Made by a program: the position numbers and the translations under genes. Shown one piece after another: positions 6,215 through 14,591 of a stretch of DNA of 52,173 bases. Under the pieces are notes generated by a model that was given only the letters and a program-made list of their open reading frames with translations, did no database searches and had not been told where the DNA came from. How positions within the stretch are numbered: position 1 is the first letter of the stretch; the number at the start of each line of letters is the position of its first letter. Source of the stretch: an uncultured Lachnospiraceae bacterium (GTDB lineage: Bacteria > Bacillota > Clostridia > Lachnospirales > Lachnospiraceae); NCBI GenBank assembly GCA_910589265.1, contig CAJUTQ010000099.1, positions 1 through 52,173 of the forward strand, in the 5' to 3' direction.

Positions 6215-7050
6215 ATTTCCTTCACCAACTCATCCATTGTAAGAATACCATCTGAAATAGGCATTCCCTTTTTCTTTAACTCATATGCTAGTAAAGTAAC
6301 CTGGGGCACATCTAAACGAAGAGCTTTTAATTTTTCAACCTCTGAAAAAATCTCCTTTGGCGTCCCCCTCATAACTATCTTTCCACTATCCATTACAATC
6401 ACTTTATCTGCATAAATTGCTTCCTCCATGTAATGTGTAATGAGCAGTACTGTTACCTTCTCCACTTCATTTAACGCCCGTATAGTCCGTATTACCTCTT
6501 TTCGGCCTACTGGATCCAACATAGCTGTTGGCTCGTCTAAGACAATACATTTTGGATGCATGGCTACAATACCTGCTATGGCAACCCTTTGCTTTTGGCC
6601 TCCTGACAGTTTATTGGGAGAGTGTTTCCTATACTCCAGCATCCCTACTGCCTTTAAACTCTCTTCTACCCTGATCCAAATTTCCTCAGTGGGAACTCCC
6701 AAGTTTTCTGGTCCAAATCCTACATCCTCTTCTACTAGACTTCCAATAATCTGATTGTCAGGATTTTGAAATACCATGCCTGCCGTCTGTCTTATTTCCC
6801 ATTGTCTCTCTATATCCCTTGTATTTTTTCCATCTACCCATAGAGTCCCTTCTGTTGGATGTAATATCCCATTCATATGTTTTGCTAAGGTAGATTTGCC
6901 AGAACCATTATGTCCTAATATAGCTATAAAGTCTCCCTTTTGTATATCCAGATCTACCTGGTCTACTGCCCTAGTAATTCCCTCTACATTCCCCTCTTCA
7001 TCTCGCCTAATATATTCAAATATTAACTTACTCGCTTCAATTATTCCCAT
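6208..7050 (-). CDS. ecfA1: ECF transporter ATPase EcfA1
   Basis: Partner ATPase of EcfA2. Walker A GHNGSGKST, Q-loop VFQNPDNQIIG, signature LSGGQKQRVAIAG, Walker B CIVLDEPTAMLD and switch His in LITHYMEEA are all intact. The start at ATG 7050 (MGIIEASKLIFEYIRR) fits the family and gives 280 residues; in-frame ATGs at 7074 and 7119 have no ribosome binding site. The nearest AGGAG is 13 nt upstream of 7050, rather far. It is well placed for a five-codon frame (MPLWE) that starts 8 nt upstream and overlaps the ecfA1 start. The terminator after rplQ precedes the gene. Confidence 0.93.
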   Translation of the reverse strand: MGIIEASKLIFEYIRRDEEGNVEGITRAVDQVDLDIQKGDFIAILGHNGSGKSTLAKHMNGILHPTEGTLWVDGKNTRDIERQWEIRQTAGMVFQNPDNQIIGSLVEEDVGFGPENLGVPTEEIWIRVEESLKAVGMLEYRKHSPNKLSGGQKQRVAIAGIVAMHPKCIVLDEPTAMLDPVGRKEVIRTIRALNEVEKVTVLLITHYMEEAIYADKVIVMDSGKIVMRGTPKEIFSEVEKLKALRLDVPQVTLLAYELKKKGMPISDGILTMDELVKEIC

Positions 7051-7124
7051 AAAGGCATTTATACTCCTTTTCATATATATGCCATAGAGAAATTCATGGA
7101 AGCAATTCCTCCAAGGCAAATTTC

Positions 7125-7166
7125 AAAAAAGCTGACCGAAGTTTTCCACTCCATGTCAGCTTTTTT
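7125..7166. terminator. Terminator of the ribosomal-protein superoperon
   Basis: AAAAAAGCTGAC pairs with GTCAGCTTTTTTT across an 18-nt loop immediately after the rplQ stop. The A and T runs on both sides make it active in both directions. Some read-through may feed ecfA1, since no clear promoter was seen between. Confidence 0.9.
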
Positions 7167-7703
7167 TCATACTAACTCTAAAATTACTTCCATTGCACCA
7201 TCGCCTTTACGCTGACCTATTTTAACAATTCTTGTATATCCACCTTTACGGTCCGCATATTTGGGTCCAATTTCATCAAATAACTTTGCAACTAAATCTA
7301 TTTGCTTTGTATTTCTTTTTTTTCCTGCTGGAGTTTTTGGAACATCCTTTACAGAATATAAAACTTTTAACATCTGTCTTCTTGCATGAAGTCTAGATGG
7401 TAAATCTTTTTTTATCTGTTTTTCTACCTCATCATAAAGAGTTACCCTTTTTCCATCTATTACTTCTTTTATTCTTTTTCCATCTTTATCTTTACGAGGC
7501 GTCTTTGCCTTTACAGTCACCTCTTCAAAATTATCTTTTTCTTTTACTGCCAAGGCAACAAGTCCTTCTGCAATTTTGCGTACTTCTTTGGCTTTAGCTT
7601 CTGTTGTAACAATTTTTCCATTATATATTAAAGCAGTTACTTGATTTCTTAACAAAGCTTTTCTTTGATCCGATGTTCTTCCAAGCTTCCTATATTTTGC
7701 CAT
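7167..7703 (-). CDS. rplQ: 50S ribosomal protein L17
   Basis: L17 lies near the exit of the 50S peptide tunnel. From ATG 7703, preceded by AAGGAG, the protein opens MAKYRKLGRTSDQRKALLRN as the family does; the longer frame to 7757 is not supported. It has 178 residues against roughly 115-130 in most bacteria. The extra ~50 residues are a charged insertion (roughly residues 57-110: VTVKAKTPRKDKDGKRIKEV and DEVEKQIKKDLPSRLHARRQ) before the conserved end (GGYTRIVKIGQRKGDGAMEV). Longer L17 forms occur in related Clostridia. Last gene of the superoperon. Confidence 0.97.
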   Translation of the reverse strand: MAKYRKLGRTSDQRKALLRNQVTALIYNGKIVTTEAKAKEVRKIAEGLVALAVKEKDNFEEVTVKAKTPRKDKDGKRIKEVIDGKRVTLYDEVEKQIKKDLPSRLHARRQMLKVLYSVKDVPKTPAGKKRNTKQIDLVAKLFDEIGPKYADRKGGYTRIVKIGQRKGDGAMEVILELV

Positions 7704-7830
7704 TATTTTACTCCTTCCCTGGAACATCTGTCCATGCCTTTTGGACTTATTGTCCAAATGTTATTTTACCATTTCGGGACAGTACTCTCTTGCCCTTTGG
7801 TCTTACAGACAGCACTTCTTTTTCTTACAC

Positions 7831-8790
7831 TTATTCATCGCTAGGATTTAACTGAAGTCCTAGCTCTTTAAGTTTTGCCAGCACTTCTTCTAATGATTTA
7901 CGTCCAAGATTACGGACTTTCATCATATCCTCTGAAGTTCTGTTTGTCAGTTCTTCTACTGTATTGATTCCCGCTCTCTTTAAACAGTTATAAGAACGTA
8001 CTGACAATTCCAACTCATCAATGTTCATTTCAAGCACTTTTTCTTTCTCATTGTCCTCTTTTTCAATCATGACTTCTGCTGTCTTAGCATTTTCTGACAA
8101 ATCAATAAAAAGATTTAAATGCTCACTTAATACTTTTGCAGCTAAGCTCAAAGCCTCATCTGGTGCCAATGTTCCATTTGTAACTACATCTAATGTCAAT
8201 TTATCAAAATCCGTGATCTGTCCTACACGGGTATTTTCTACGTTCATATTTACACGCTCTACAGGTGTATAAATAGAATCAATAGCAATCACTCCTATAG
8301 GTAAATCTTCGTTTTTATTTTTATCTGAGCTTACATATCCTCTTCCTTTTGTAATGGTAAGTTCCATATACAGCTTGCATTCTTTGCCTCCATTTAAGGT
8401 CGCAATTACAAGCTCTGGATTGAGAATTTCTATATCTTGATCAACCTGTATATCACCTGCTGTAACAATACCCTCACCGTCAAATTCAATAAAAGCAGTC
8501 TTTGGCTCATTTGTAAGGCTTGTATTTTTAATTGCCAGATTTTTGATGTTCATAATAATCTCAGTCACATCTTCTTTTACACCGGGTATTGAGCTGAATT
8601 CGTGGAGCACACCTTCAATTTTCACTTGGCTCACAGCAGCTCCCGGCAAAGAAGAAAGCATAATTCTTCTGAGGGAATTACCTAGCGTGATTCCATAGCC
8701 TCTTTCTAATGGTTCTACTACAAATCTTCCACACTTCCTGTCATCTGAAATCTCGGCAATCTCAATCCTAGGCTTTTCAAAATCAAACAC
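7831..8790 (-). CDS. rpoA: DNA-directed RNA polymerase alpha subunit
   Basis: Alpha dimerises to nucleate RNA polymerase assembly and its C-terminal domain contacts UP elements and activators. The real start is GTG at 8790 (VFDFEKPRIEIAE): AAGGAGG lies 9 nt upstream, and the frame beyond it to 8829 has no family similarity. This gives 319 residues. The N-terminal assembly domain contains VEPLERGYGITLGNSLRRIM. The C-terminal domain has LELSVRSYNCLKRAGINTVE and MKVRNLGRKSLEEV. It lies between rpsD and rplQ as in other alpha operons. Confidence 0.98.
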   Translation of the reverse strand: MFDFEKPRIEIAEISDDRKCGRFVVEPLERGYGITLGNSLRRIMLSSLPGAAVSQVKIEGVLHEFSSIPGVKEDVTEIIMNIKNLAIKNTSLTNEPKTAFIEFDGEGIVTAGDIQVDQDIEILNPELVIATLNGGKECKLYMELTITKGRGYVSSDKNKNEDLPIGVIAIDSIYTPVERVNMNVENTRVGQITDFDKLTLDVVTNGTLAPDEALSLAAKVLSEHLNLFIDLSENAKTAEVMIEKEDNEKEKVLEMNIDELELSVRSYNCLKRAGINTVEELTNRTSEDMMKVRNLGRKSLEEVLAKLKELGLQLNPSDE

Positions 8791-8856
8791 TGCAAAGTAC
8801 CTCCTTCTACAAAACATCCCGCTGCACACAACAACGGTAATAGGGTTACCGCTTAA

Positions 8857-9450
8857 TTATTTAGAATATAACTCGACGATAAGCATTTCGTTTACTGGGC
8901 TGTCGATTACTTCTCTTGTAGGAAGTTCCTTTACTACACCTTTTAGATTTTCCCCATCTGCCTCCAACCACTCAGGTACCATTCTTCCACTGGTAATTTC
9001 CAGAATATCTTTATATCTTTGAGAACCTTTGCATTTTTCTCGAATTTCTACGGTGTCCCCTGCTTTTACCAAATAAGATGGTATGTTTACTACTTTACCA
9101 TTGACACATATATTTTTATGATCAACGATCTGTCTTGCCTCTCTCCTTGTTCTGGCAAAGCCTAGTCTAAATATGACATTGTCCAGTCTTCTCTCCAAGA
9201 GAATCATAAGATTTTCTCCAGATATCCCTTTCATCTTATCCGCTCTCTTGAAATAATTCCGGAAAGGTTTTTCCAATACACCATAAATAAATTTCGCTTT
9301 TTGCTTCTCTCTTAGCTGGAGTCCATACTCACTTAATTTTCTATTGGCTCTGTTTAACTTTCTTCTTGACTTTTTATCTATTCCCAAATAAACCGGATCT
9401 AAATCTAAGGATCTGCATCTTTTAAGAACAGGAACTTTATTTACTGCCAT
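8857..9450 (-). CDS. rpsD: 30S ribosomal protein S4
   Basis: S4 is a primary 16S rRNA binder that nucleates 30S assembly and in many bacteria represses the alpha operon. The 197 residues include the S4 RNA-binding domain (RRLDNVIFRLGFARTRREAR and CVNGKVVNIPSYLVKAGD, about residues 88-145). Only one cysteine (C12) lies in the N-terminal region where some S4 forms bind zinc, so this is a zinc-free form. In the alpha-operon position between rpsK and rpoA. Confidence 0.98.
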   Translation of the reverse strand: MAVNKVPVLKRCRSLDLDPVYLGIDKKSRRKLNRANRKLSEYGLQLREKQKAKFIYGVLEKPFRNYFKRADKMKGISGENLMILLERRLDNVIFRLGFARTRREARQIVDHKNICVNGKVVNIPSYLVKAGDTVEIREKCKGSQRYKDILEITSGRMVPEWLEADGENLKGVVKELPTREVIDSPVNEMLIVELYSK

Positions 9451-9466
9451 CTGTTTTTACCTCCTA

Positions 9467-9862
9467 TTAAACTCTTCTACGTTTGGGTGGACGGCATCCA
9501 TTATGTGGTACCGGGGTTACATCTTTGATACTGGTTACCTCAAGGCCACATGCCTGAAGTGCACGGATGGCAGCCTCTCTTCCTGAACCCGGACCTTTCA
9601 CCATAACGTCAACAGATTTTAAACCATGTATCAACGCTGCCTTGGTAGCTGTCTCAGCTGCCATTTGGGCTGCATATGGAGTAGATTTCCTTGAACCTCT
9701 AAACCCAAGACCACCAGCACTGGCCCAAGACAGGGCATTTCCTTCAGTATCTGTTAATGTTACAATTGTATTATTAAAAGAAGACTGAATATGTGCTTGT
9801 CCCCGTTCAACGTTTTTCTTTACGCGCTTTTTTGTCACTTTTTTTGTAACTTTTTTAGCCAT
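9467..9862 (-). CDS. rpsK: 30S ribosomal protein S11
   Basis: S11 forms part of the 30S platform near the Shine-Dalgarno helix. The 131 residues show the basic N-terminus (KKVTKKVTKKRVKKNV), HIQSSFNNTIVTLTDTEGNA and the conserved C-terminus VTPVPHNGCRPPKRRRV. It lies 67 nt downstream of rpsM on the same transcript. Confidence 0.98.
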   Translation of the reverse strand: MAKKVTKKVTKKRVKKNVERGQAHIQSSFNNTIVTLTDTEGNALSWASAGGLGFRGSRKSTPYAAQMAAETATKAALIHGLKSVDVMVKGPGSGREAAIRALQACGLEVTSIKDVTPVPHNGCRPPKRRRV

Positions 9863-9929
9863 TTTTTAAACTAACCTACTTTCTTTATTCTCAGTTTCTA
9901 GTTACCTGTCAAATTAGGAGAAATATTTT

Positions 9930-10298
9930 TTATTTCTTCTTATTTGCCACTGTTCTCCTAGGACCCTTTCTTGTTCTTGCATTGGTCTTTGTCTTTTGAC
10001 CTCTAACAGGAAGACCTTTTCTATGGCGGATCCCTCTATAGCATCCGATTTCCTGCAGCCTCTTAATGTTCATAGCGATTTCTCTTCTTAAATCACCTTC
10101 TACTGTTTGAGTTGCATCAATTACGTCGCGAATTCTGCCTACTTCTTCGTCTGTTAAATCTCTAACACGGGTGTCAGGATTCACTTTCGCCTCTGTCAGA
10201 ATCCGGTTGGAACTTGCCCTACCGATTCCATAGATGTAAGTTAAGCCAATTTCTACACGTTTTTCTCTTGGTAAGTCAACACCAGCAATACGAGCCAT
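9930..10298 (-). CDS. rpsM: 30S ribosomal protein S13
   Basis: S13 sits at the top of the 30S head and bridges to the 50S subunit. From ATG 10298 it has 122 residues and begins MARIAGVDLPREKRVEIGLT; residues upstream to 10349 are not part of the family. The AGGAGG is 12 nt before the ATG, slightly long, with an out-of-frame ATG in between. Hallmarks are GIGRASSNRIL, GCYRGIRHRKGLPVRGQKTK and the basic tail GPRRTVANKKK. Confidence 0.97.
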   Translation of the reverse strand: MARIAGVDLPREKRVEIGLTYIYGIGRASSNRILTEAKVNPDTRVRDLTDEEVGRIRDVIDATQTVEGDLRREIAMNIKRLQEIGCYRGIRHRKGLPVRGQKTKTNARTRKGPRRTVANKKK

Positions 10299-10411
10299 GT
10301 GAGCATTACACCTCCTAAAATTATTGTTTATTATTTTCTTATCATACATAAGACATGGGAATATATAACTTCAAGTGCAGAATATGTTTATCCTACACAT
10401 TTTAATACGCA

Positions 10412-10525
10412 TTAACCTTGTCTTTGCTTATGTTTTGGATTTTCACAGATTACTCTGATTCTACCCTTTCTTTTAATGATTTTACATTTTTCACAAATTG
10501 GTTTTACCGATGAACGAACCTTCAT
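10412..10525 (-). CDS. rpmJ: 50S ribosomal protein L36
   Basis: This 37-residue zinc-ribbon protein stabilises 23S rRNA. It reads MKVRSSVKPICEKCKIIKRK and ends KHKQRQG. C11, C14, C27 and H32 form the zinc site. A strong AAGGAGG precedes the ATG. It lies in the usual place between infA and rpsM. Confidence 0.97.
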   Translation of the reverse strand: MKVRSSVKPICEKCKIIKRKGRIRVICENPKHKQRQG

Positions 10526-10602
10526 GTTAAAATCCTCCTTTCGAAAGAGACCGTTTTTCATTATATCATAAATGCATACATTTATCAAGCATTTATCGTT
10601 CT

Positions 10603-10821
10603 TTACTTATCTCTCCATATGATTCTTCCCTTTGTTAAATCATAAGGAGACAATTCAATGGTCACTTTGTCCCCTGGCAGTATACGAATAAAATTCATGC
10701 GCAGCTTTCCACTAATATGGGCTAAAACTCTATGTCCATTTTCTAACTCTACCTGGAACATTGCATTGGGCAATTTCTCTACTACTGTTCCTTCTATTTC
10801 AATAACATCTGCCTTTGACAT
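10603..10821 (-). CDS. infA: Translation initiation factor IF-1
   Basis: IF-1 binds the A site of the 30S subunit during initiation. At 72 residues it is exactly the family size and consists of one S1-type OB fold (EIEGTVVEKLPNAMFQVELE, GHRVLAHISGKLRMNFIRIL, GDKVTIELSPYDLTKGRI). AGGAGG precedes the ATG. It lies between the KOW-domain gene and rpmJ in the usual clostridial order. Confidence 0.98.
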   Translation of the reverse strand: MSKADVIEIEGTVVEKLPNAMFQVELENGHRVLAHISGKLRMNFIRILPGDKVTIELSPYDLTKGRIIWRDK

Positions 10822-10832
10822 CTGTTTACCTC

Positions 10833-11099
10833 CTAAATCTGACTTCCAGCTTTATAAAGCTTTATCACTCTTTTAATTTCTTCATTTTGGACTGCCAGGT
10901 TGTTTTTTAACTTCTCTTTGATGTTCCTATCTATTTTATTATAAGCCAATTGAATATGCTTTTTTTTCTTCTTCTTAGGCTTTTCTAACAACTTATAAAT
11001 TCCATCCACTAAATATACATATTCCTCTTTTTCCTCAACTATGATATAAAGATGATCTTTATCCCTGCCAGCCTTTGACTTTGCAAATTCTCCAATCAT
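10833..11099 (-). CDS. KOW-domain RNA-binding protein (L14e/L6e/L27e-like)
   Basis: An 88-residue protein with an N-terminal KOW-like barrel (IGEFAKSKAGRDKDHLYIIV, YVYLVDGIYKLLEKPKKKKK) and a basic helical C-terminus. KOW domains bind RNA in ribosomal proteins and NusG. The gene is found between map and infA in many Clostridia, where it is annotated as an L14e-like RNA-binding protein, but its specific job is not established. Its ATG overlaps the stop of map by 4 nt, so expression is coupled. It is probably a ribosome-associated or assembly factor. Confidence 0.85.
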   Translation of the reverse strand: MIGEFAKSKAGRDKDHLYIIVEEKEEYVYLVDGIYKLLEKPKKKKKKHIQLAYNKIDRNIKEKLKNNLAVQNEEIKRVIKLYKAGSQI

Positions 11100-11845
11100 A
11101 TTGACAATATCTCCGCTTCGCCTTCTGTTATCAGGACAGTATTCTCATAATGAGCTGATAAAGTTCCATCTTCTGTTACAACTGTCCAGTCATCTTTCAG
11201 CCATACTACATCGTATCTTCCTTGGTTGATCATTGGCTCAATAGCCAGTGTCATACCTTTCGATAACTTAATACCTTTTCTTTTCTGTCTGAAATTAGGA
11301 ATCTGAGGATCTTCGTGGAGACCTGTTCCAATTCCATGCCCTACTAAATCTCTTACAATTCCATATCCGTTAGCTGTCACATAAGCGTCAATAGCGTTGG
11401 ATATATCATAGAGATGACAGCCCTGTCTGGCATAACGAATTCCTTCAAAAAAGCTTTGTTTGGTCACATCAATGAGTCGCTTTGCCTCCTCGTCAATATT
11501 GCCTACCCCATGGGTTCTGGCAGCGTCAGAATGATATCCTTTATAAATCAATCCTGCATCTAGGCTGACAATATCGCCTTCCTGCAGTATCCTTGTTTTT
11601 TTTGGTATCCCGTGAACAACTTCGTCATTTACAGAAACACAAATAGATGCTGGAAATCCATGATAATTTAGGAAACTTGGAATACAGTCAAAGTCACGAA
11701 TTAATCTCTCTCCCATTTGATCAATTTCCCAGGTGGAAATGCCCGGCTTTATTGCCTGCCCTAACTCATGATGGACAATGGCAAGTCTCCTGCCCGCTTC
11801 CCGCATTAATTCTATTTCTCTTTCAGATTTAATTGATACAGCCAT
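11096..11845 (-). CDS. map: Methionine aminopeptidase type I
   Basis: Removes the N-terminal methionine from nascent proteins whose second residue is small. At 249 residues it is the short bacterial type Ia without an N-terminal extension. Metal ligands are visible: the Asp residues in SLDAGLIYKGYHSDAARTHG, the His in VGHGIGTGLHEDPQIPNF, and the Glu residues in TLAIEPMIN and VTEDGTLSAHYENTVLIT. It follows adk by only 3 nt and overlaps the KOW gene by 4 nt. Confidence 0.97.
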   Translation of the reverse strand: MAVSIKSEREIELMREAGRRLAIVHHELGQAIKPGISTWEIDQMGERLIRDFDCIPSFLNYHGFPASICVSVNDEVVHGIPKKTRILQEGDIVSLDAGLIYKGYHSDAARTHGVGNIDEEAKRLIDVTKQSFFEGIRYARQGCHLYDISNAIDAYVTANGYGIVRDLVGHGIGTGLHEDPQIPNFRQKRKGIKLSKGMTLAIEPMINQGRYDVVWLKDDWTVVTEDGTLSAHYENTVLITEGEAEILSI

Positions 11846-11848
11846 ACA

Positions 11849-12493
11849 TCATGCTCCTAATATATTGGCAATTGCCTGAAATACATCTTGCATATCCATA
11901 GTACCGTCTACCTCGTATAAAACAGACTGCTTCTTATAATATTCAATAAGAGGATGAGTCTGCTCATGGTATACAAGAAGACGCTTTTTTACTGTCTCAG
12001 CTTTATCATCGTCCCTAAGCACTGTTTCACTGCCACAAGAATCACATATACCTTCCTTTTTTGTTGGGTTGTATTCCAAATGGTAAGTGGAACCACATCC
12101 TAGGCAGGCCCTTCTTCCAGACATTCTTGAAATTATATTCTTATCTGGTACTTCAACATTAATGGCATAATCAATTTTATCTCCTACTTTTCCTAAGGCA
12201 TCTGTTAAAACTTCTGCCTGGGGAATTGTTCTGGGAAAGCCGTCTAACACGTATCCATTTTTGCAGTCTTCCTTTTCCACCCGATCCAACAAAATCTTTA
12301 CAGTCAGCTCATCTGGAACTAATCGCCCTTGATCCATGTACTCTTTTGCCTCTTTGCCCAGCTTTGTTCCTTCTTTTATATTTGTCCGAAAAATATCTCC
12401 TGTTGATATGTGGGGAATCCCATATTTATCTGCAATCATTTTAGCCTGGGTACCTTTTCCCGCACCTGGAGCCCCTAACATTATTATTTTCAC
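11849..12493 (-). CDS. adk: Adenylate kinase
   Basis: Interconverts ATP + AMP and 2 ADP. The likely start is GTG at 12493 (VKIIMLGAPGAGKGTQ), with GGAAAGG 4 nt upstream and the family N-terminus; a GTG at 12508 would add five residues. The protein has 214 residues. The P-loop is GAPGAGKGT, the AMP-binding region GDIFRTNIKEGTKLGKEA, and DGFPRT follows. The LID domain has four cysteines in two CxxC pairs (ACLGCGS and GICDSCGS), the zinc-binding long form of Gram-positive bacteria. It lies between secY and map. Confidence 0.97.
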   Translation of the reverse strand: MKIIMLGAPGAGKGTQAKMIADKYGIPHISTGDIFRTNIKEGTKLGKEAKEYMDQGRLVPDELTVKILLDRVEKEDCKNGYVLDGFPRTIPQAEVLTDALGKVGDKIDYAINVEVPDKNIISRMSGRRACLGCGSTYHLEYNPTKKEGICDSCGSETVLRDDDKAETVKKRLLVYHEQTHPLIEYYKKQSVLYEVDGTMDMQDVFQAIANILGA

Positions 12494-12546
12494 TTTGCCT
12501 TTCCACACCCCTTTCCAGTGGAACTATCTTCACATAGGCAATGACA

Positions 12547-12568
12547 GGACAAAGCAGCCGCCTTGTCC
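12547..12568. promoter_or_regulatory. Hairpin in the secY-adk gap
   Basis: GGACAA pairs with TTGTCC, with inner GC/GC pairs and a tight loop. It has no T-run, so it looks like an mRNA processing or attenuation hairpin rather than a terminator. Confidence 0.35.
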
Positions 12569-12609
12569 AGCGCCTTTTTGCTACGCCTCTACCTATTATT
12601 TCTGACTGG

Positions 12610-13923
12610 CTAATCATTTAAAAATCCTTTATAATTTCGTACAAGCATTTGAGATTCTATTTTCTTTACTGTTTCTAAAACAACACCTACAATAATAATA
12701 AGAGAAGTGCCTCCAAAAGACACATTCGCCCGAAACACACCGTTAAAGAAAATAGGAATTACTGCTACAATAACCAGTCCAATGGCGCCTATAAATATAA
12801 TATAATTCAAAATTTTACTTAAATAATCACTTGTTGGTTTGCCTGGCCTAATACCAGGAATAAAACCACCTTGTTTTTTCATATTTTCAGCAATCTCCAA
12901 TGGATTAAATGTAATGGACGTATAAAAATATGCAAAAAAGACGACCAAAACAATATAAACAAGTAATCCAATGGAATAACTCAGTTCACTTGGCCTGCAC
13001 CAATAAGAGGAGTTCAAAGCCCTTAAAAGCCATTCTCCAAATCCCGATCCACTTACTCCCATTAAGGAAGTCACAACAATGGGAAATTGCATGAGACTAG
13101 ATGCAAAAATAACAGGTATAACTCCAGCAGTATTTACTTTTAACGGAATATTGGACGACTGTCCGCCAACCATTTTTCTGCCCTGTATTTTTTTCGCATA
13201 TTGCACTGGTATTTTTCTCTGCCCCCCATATAAGGCAATGACAAGAACAACTGTGAGCAGAATAACAGCTCCTATAATCAAAGCTGCCAATAATCCAACA
13301 GCAATATTTTTTCCTCTTATAAATAAATCAAACAAAGCTACAAAGTCTTGTGGTAAACGAGAGATTATGTTCACAACGAGTACAATGGATATTCCATTCC
13401 CAACACCGTTTTCAGTAATTCTCTCTCCAATCCACATAAGAAATGCAGAACCTGCTGTGAGGGCTACAATAACCGTAATAACATTGAGGGCATTAAACTC
13501 TTCAAGCAGTCCGCTTCTCCCAAAACCAATGGCCATTGCCGAAGATTCTAATAAAGCCAATCCCACTGTTACATATCTGGTAATGGAAGCAATCTTCTTC
13601 CTCCCGTCTTCTCCTTCTTTTTGCATTTCTTCTAATTTGGGAACTGCAATTGTTAAAAGCTGCATAATAATCGAAGACGTAATATATGGCGTAATATTCA
13701 ATGCAAATAAAGACATCTGTAGAAAAGATCCACCAGTAAATGCGTCAAAAAAGTTAAAAGCGTCCCCAGTCATGCCAGCAAACCAATTAGCAAAATATGT
13801 CCTGTCTACTCCGGGAACTGGGAGCTGGGAACCTAAGCGAATCACAATCAGCATAACAAATGTATAAAGAACTCTATCTCTGATATCTTTAATTTTAAAC
13901 GCATTTTTAAGTGTTTGGAGCAT
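12610..13923 (-). CDS. secY: Protein translocase subunit SecY
   Basis: Forms the protein-conducting channel of the Sec translocon with SecE and SecG. The 437 residues contain ten hydrophobic segments. Hallmarks are RLGSQLPVPGVD in the first periplasmic region, ALNITPYITSSIIMQLL (helix 2/plug side), GNGISIVLVVNII, QGRKMVGGQSSNIPLKVNTA (cytoplasmic loop 4) and the C-terminal GTSLIIIVGVVLETVKKIES. Its ATG overlaps the rplO stop by one base (TAATG), indicating coupled translation. Confidence 0.98.
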   Translation of the reverse strand: MLQTLKNAFKIKDIRDRVLYTFVMLIVIRLGSQLPVPGVDRTYFANWFAGMTGDAFNFFDAFTGGSFLQMSLFALNITPYITSSIIMQLLTIAVPKLEEMQKEGEDGRKKIASITRYVTVGLALLESSAMAIGFGRSGLLEEFNALNVITVIVALTAGSAFLMWIGERITENGVGNGISIVLVVNIISRLPQDFVALFDLFIRGKNIAVGLLAALIIGAVILLTVVLVIALYGGQRKIPVQYAKKIQGRKMVGGQSSNIPLKVNTAGVIPVIFASSLMQFPIVVTSLMGVSGSGFGEWLLRALNSSYWCRPSELSYSIGLLVYIVLVVFFAYFYTSITFNPLEIAENMKKQGGFIPGIRPGKPTSDYLSKILNYIIFIGAIGLVIVAVIPIFFNGVFRANVSFGGTSLIIIVGVVLETVKKIESQMLVRNYKGFLND

Positions 13924-14363
13924 TAAATCACCTCTGCTTTTCCACCAAGAGCTTCAATTTTTTCTTTTGCAGATGCACTGAATGCATTGGCCTGAACAGT
14001 AAGCTTCTTAGTAAATTCTCCATTTCCAAGAATTTTGACCCCGTCTCTTGGATTATTCACAATGCCTTTTTCCATAAGGGTACTGATAGAAACCGTTGCT
14101 CCATTTTCAAAAACCTCCAGAGCCTTTAAATTGATTCCTACAATATCTTTTGCATTTCTATTTTTAAATCCTCTTTTCGGAATTCTTCTGTATAATGGCA
14201 TCTGTCCGCCTTCAAACCCAATTCTAGGAGCGCCTGAACGGGCTTTTTGGCCTTTATGGCCTTTACCGGCTGTCTTACCATTGCCTGAGCCATGTCCTCT
14301 GCCTCTCCTAAAATTGTTACTATGCTTAGAACCTTTTGCTGGCTGCAAATTTGATAATTCCAT
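13923..14363 (-). CDS. rplO: 50S ribosomal protein L15
   Basis: L15 is a late-assembling 50S protein. The 146 residues begin MELSNLQPAKGSKHSNNFRR and contain the glycine-rich extension RGHGSGNGKTAGKGHKGQKA that threads into 23S rRNA, followed by GGQMPLYRRIPKRGF. It sits between rpmD and secY as in all spc operons. Confidence 0.98.
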   Translation of the reverse strand: MELSNLQPAKGSKHSNNFRRGRGHGSGNGKTAGKGHKGQKARSGAPRIGFEGGQMPLYRRIPKRGFKNRNAKDIVGINLKALEVFENGATVSISTLMEKGIVNNPRDGVKILGNGEFTKKLTVQANAFSASAKEKIEALGGKAEVI

Positions 14364-14386
14364 ACCGACACCTCCTTATCCTGTTA

Positions 14387-14569
14387 TTAGATTTCTTCCA
14401 CTTTTACTAAATGTCTTACTTGCTGCACCATTCCTCTTACTGATGCATTATCTGGCATTTCTACTGTTTTATTCAACTTTCTCAAACCAAGAGCTTCAAC
14501 TGTTTTCCTATGTTTAGGAATTGCACCAATTGTAGATTTTACTAAAGTAATTTTTAATTTTTCTGCCAT
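14387..14569 (-). CDS. rpmD: 50S ribosomal protein L30
   Basis: A 60-residue protein, the usual size, with the family segments LKITLVKSTIGAIPKHRKTV, ALGLRKLNKTVEMPDNASVR and GMVQQVRHLVKVEE. It lies 22 nt after rpsE. Confidence 0.98.
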   Translation of the reverse strand: MAEKLKITLVKSTIGAIPKHRKTVEALGLRKLNKTVEMPDNASVRGMVQQVRHLVKVEEI

Positions 14570-14591
14570 TTTTTATAACCATGCCTTTCTC

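Noticed and set aside
13079..13867. 262-codon plus-strand frame opposite secY
   Set aside because: It is the antisense shadow of secY; no ribosome binding site and no protein motif.
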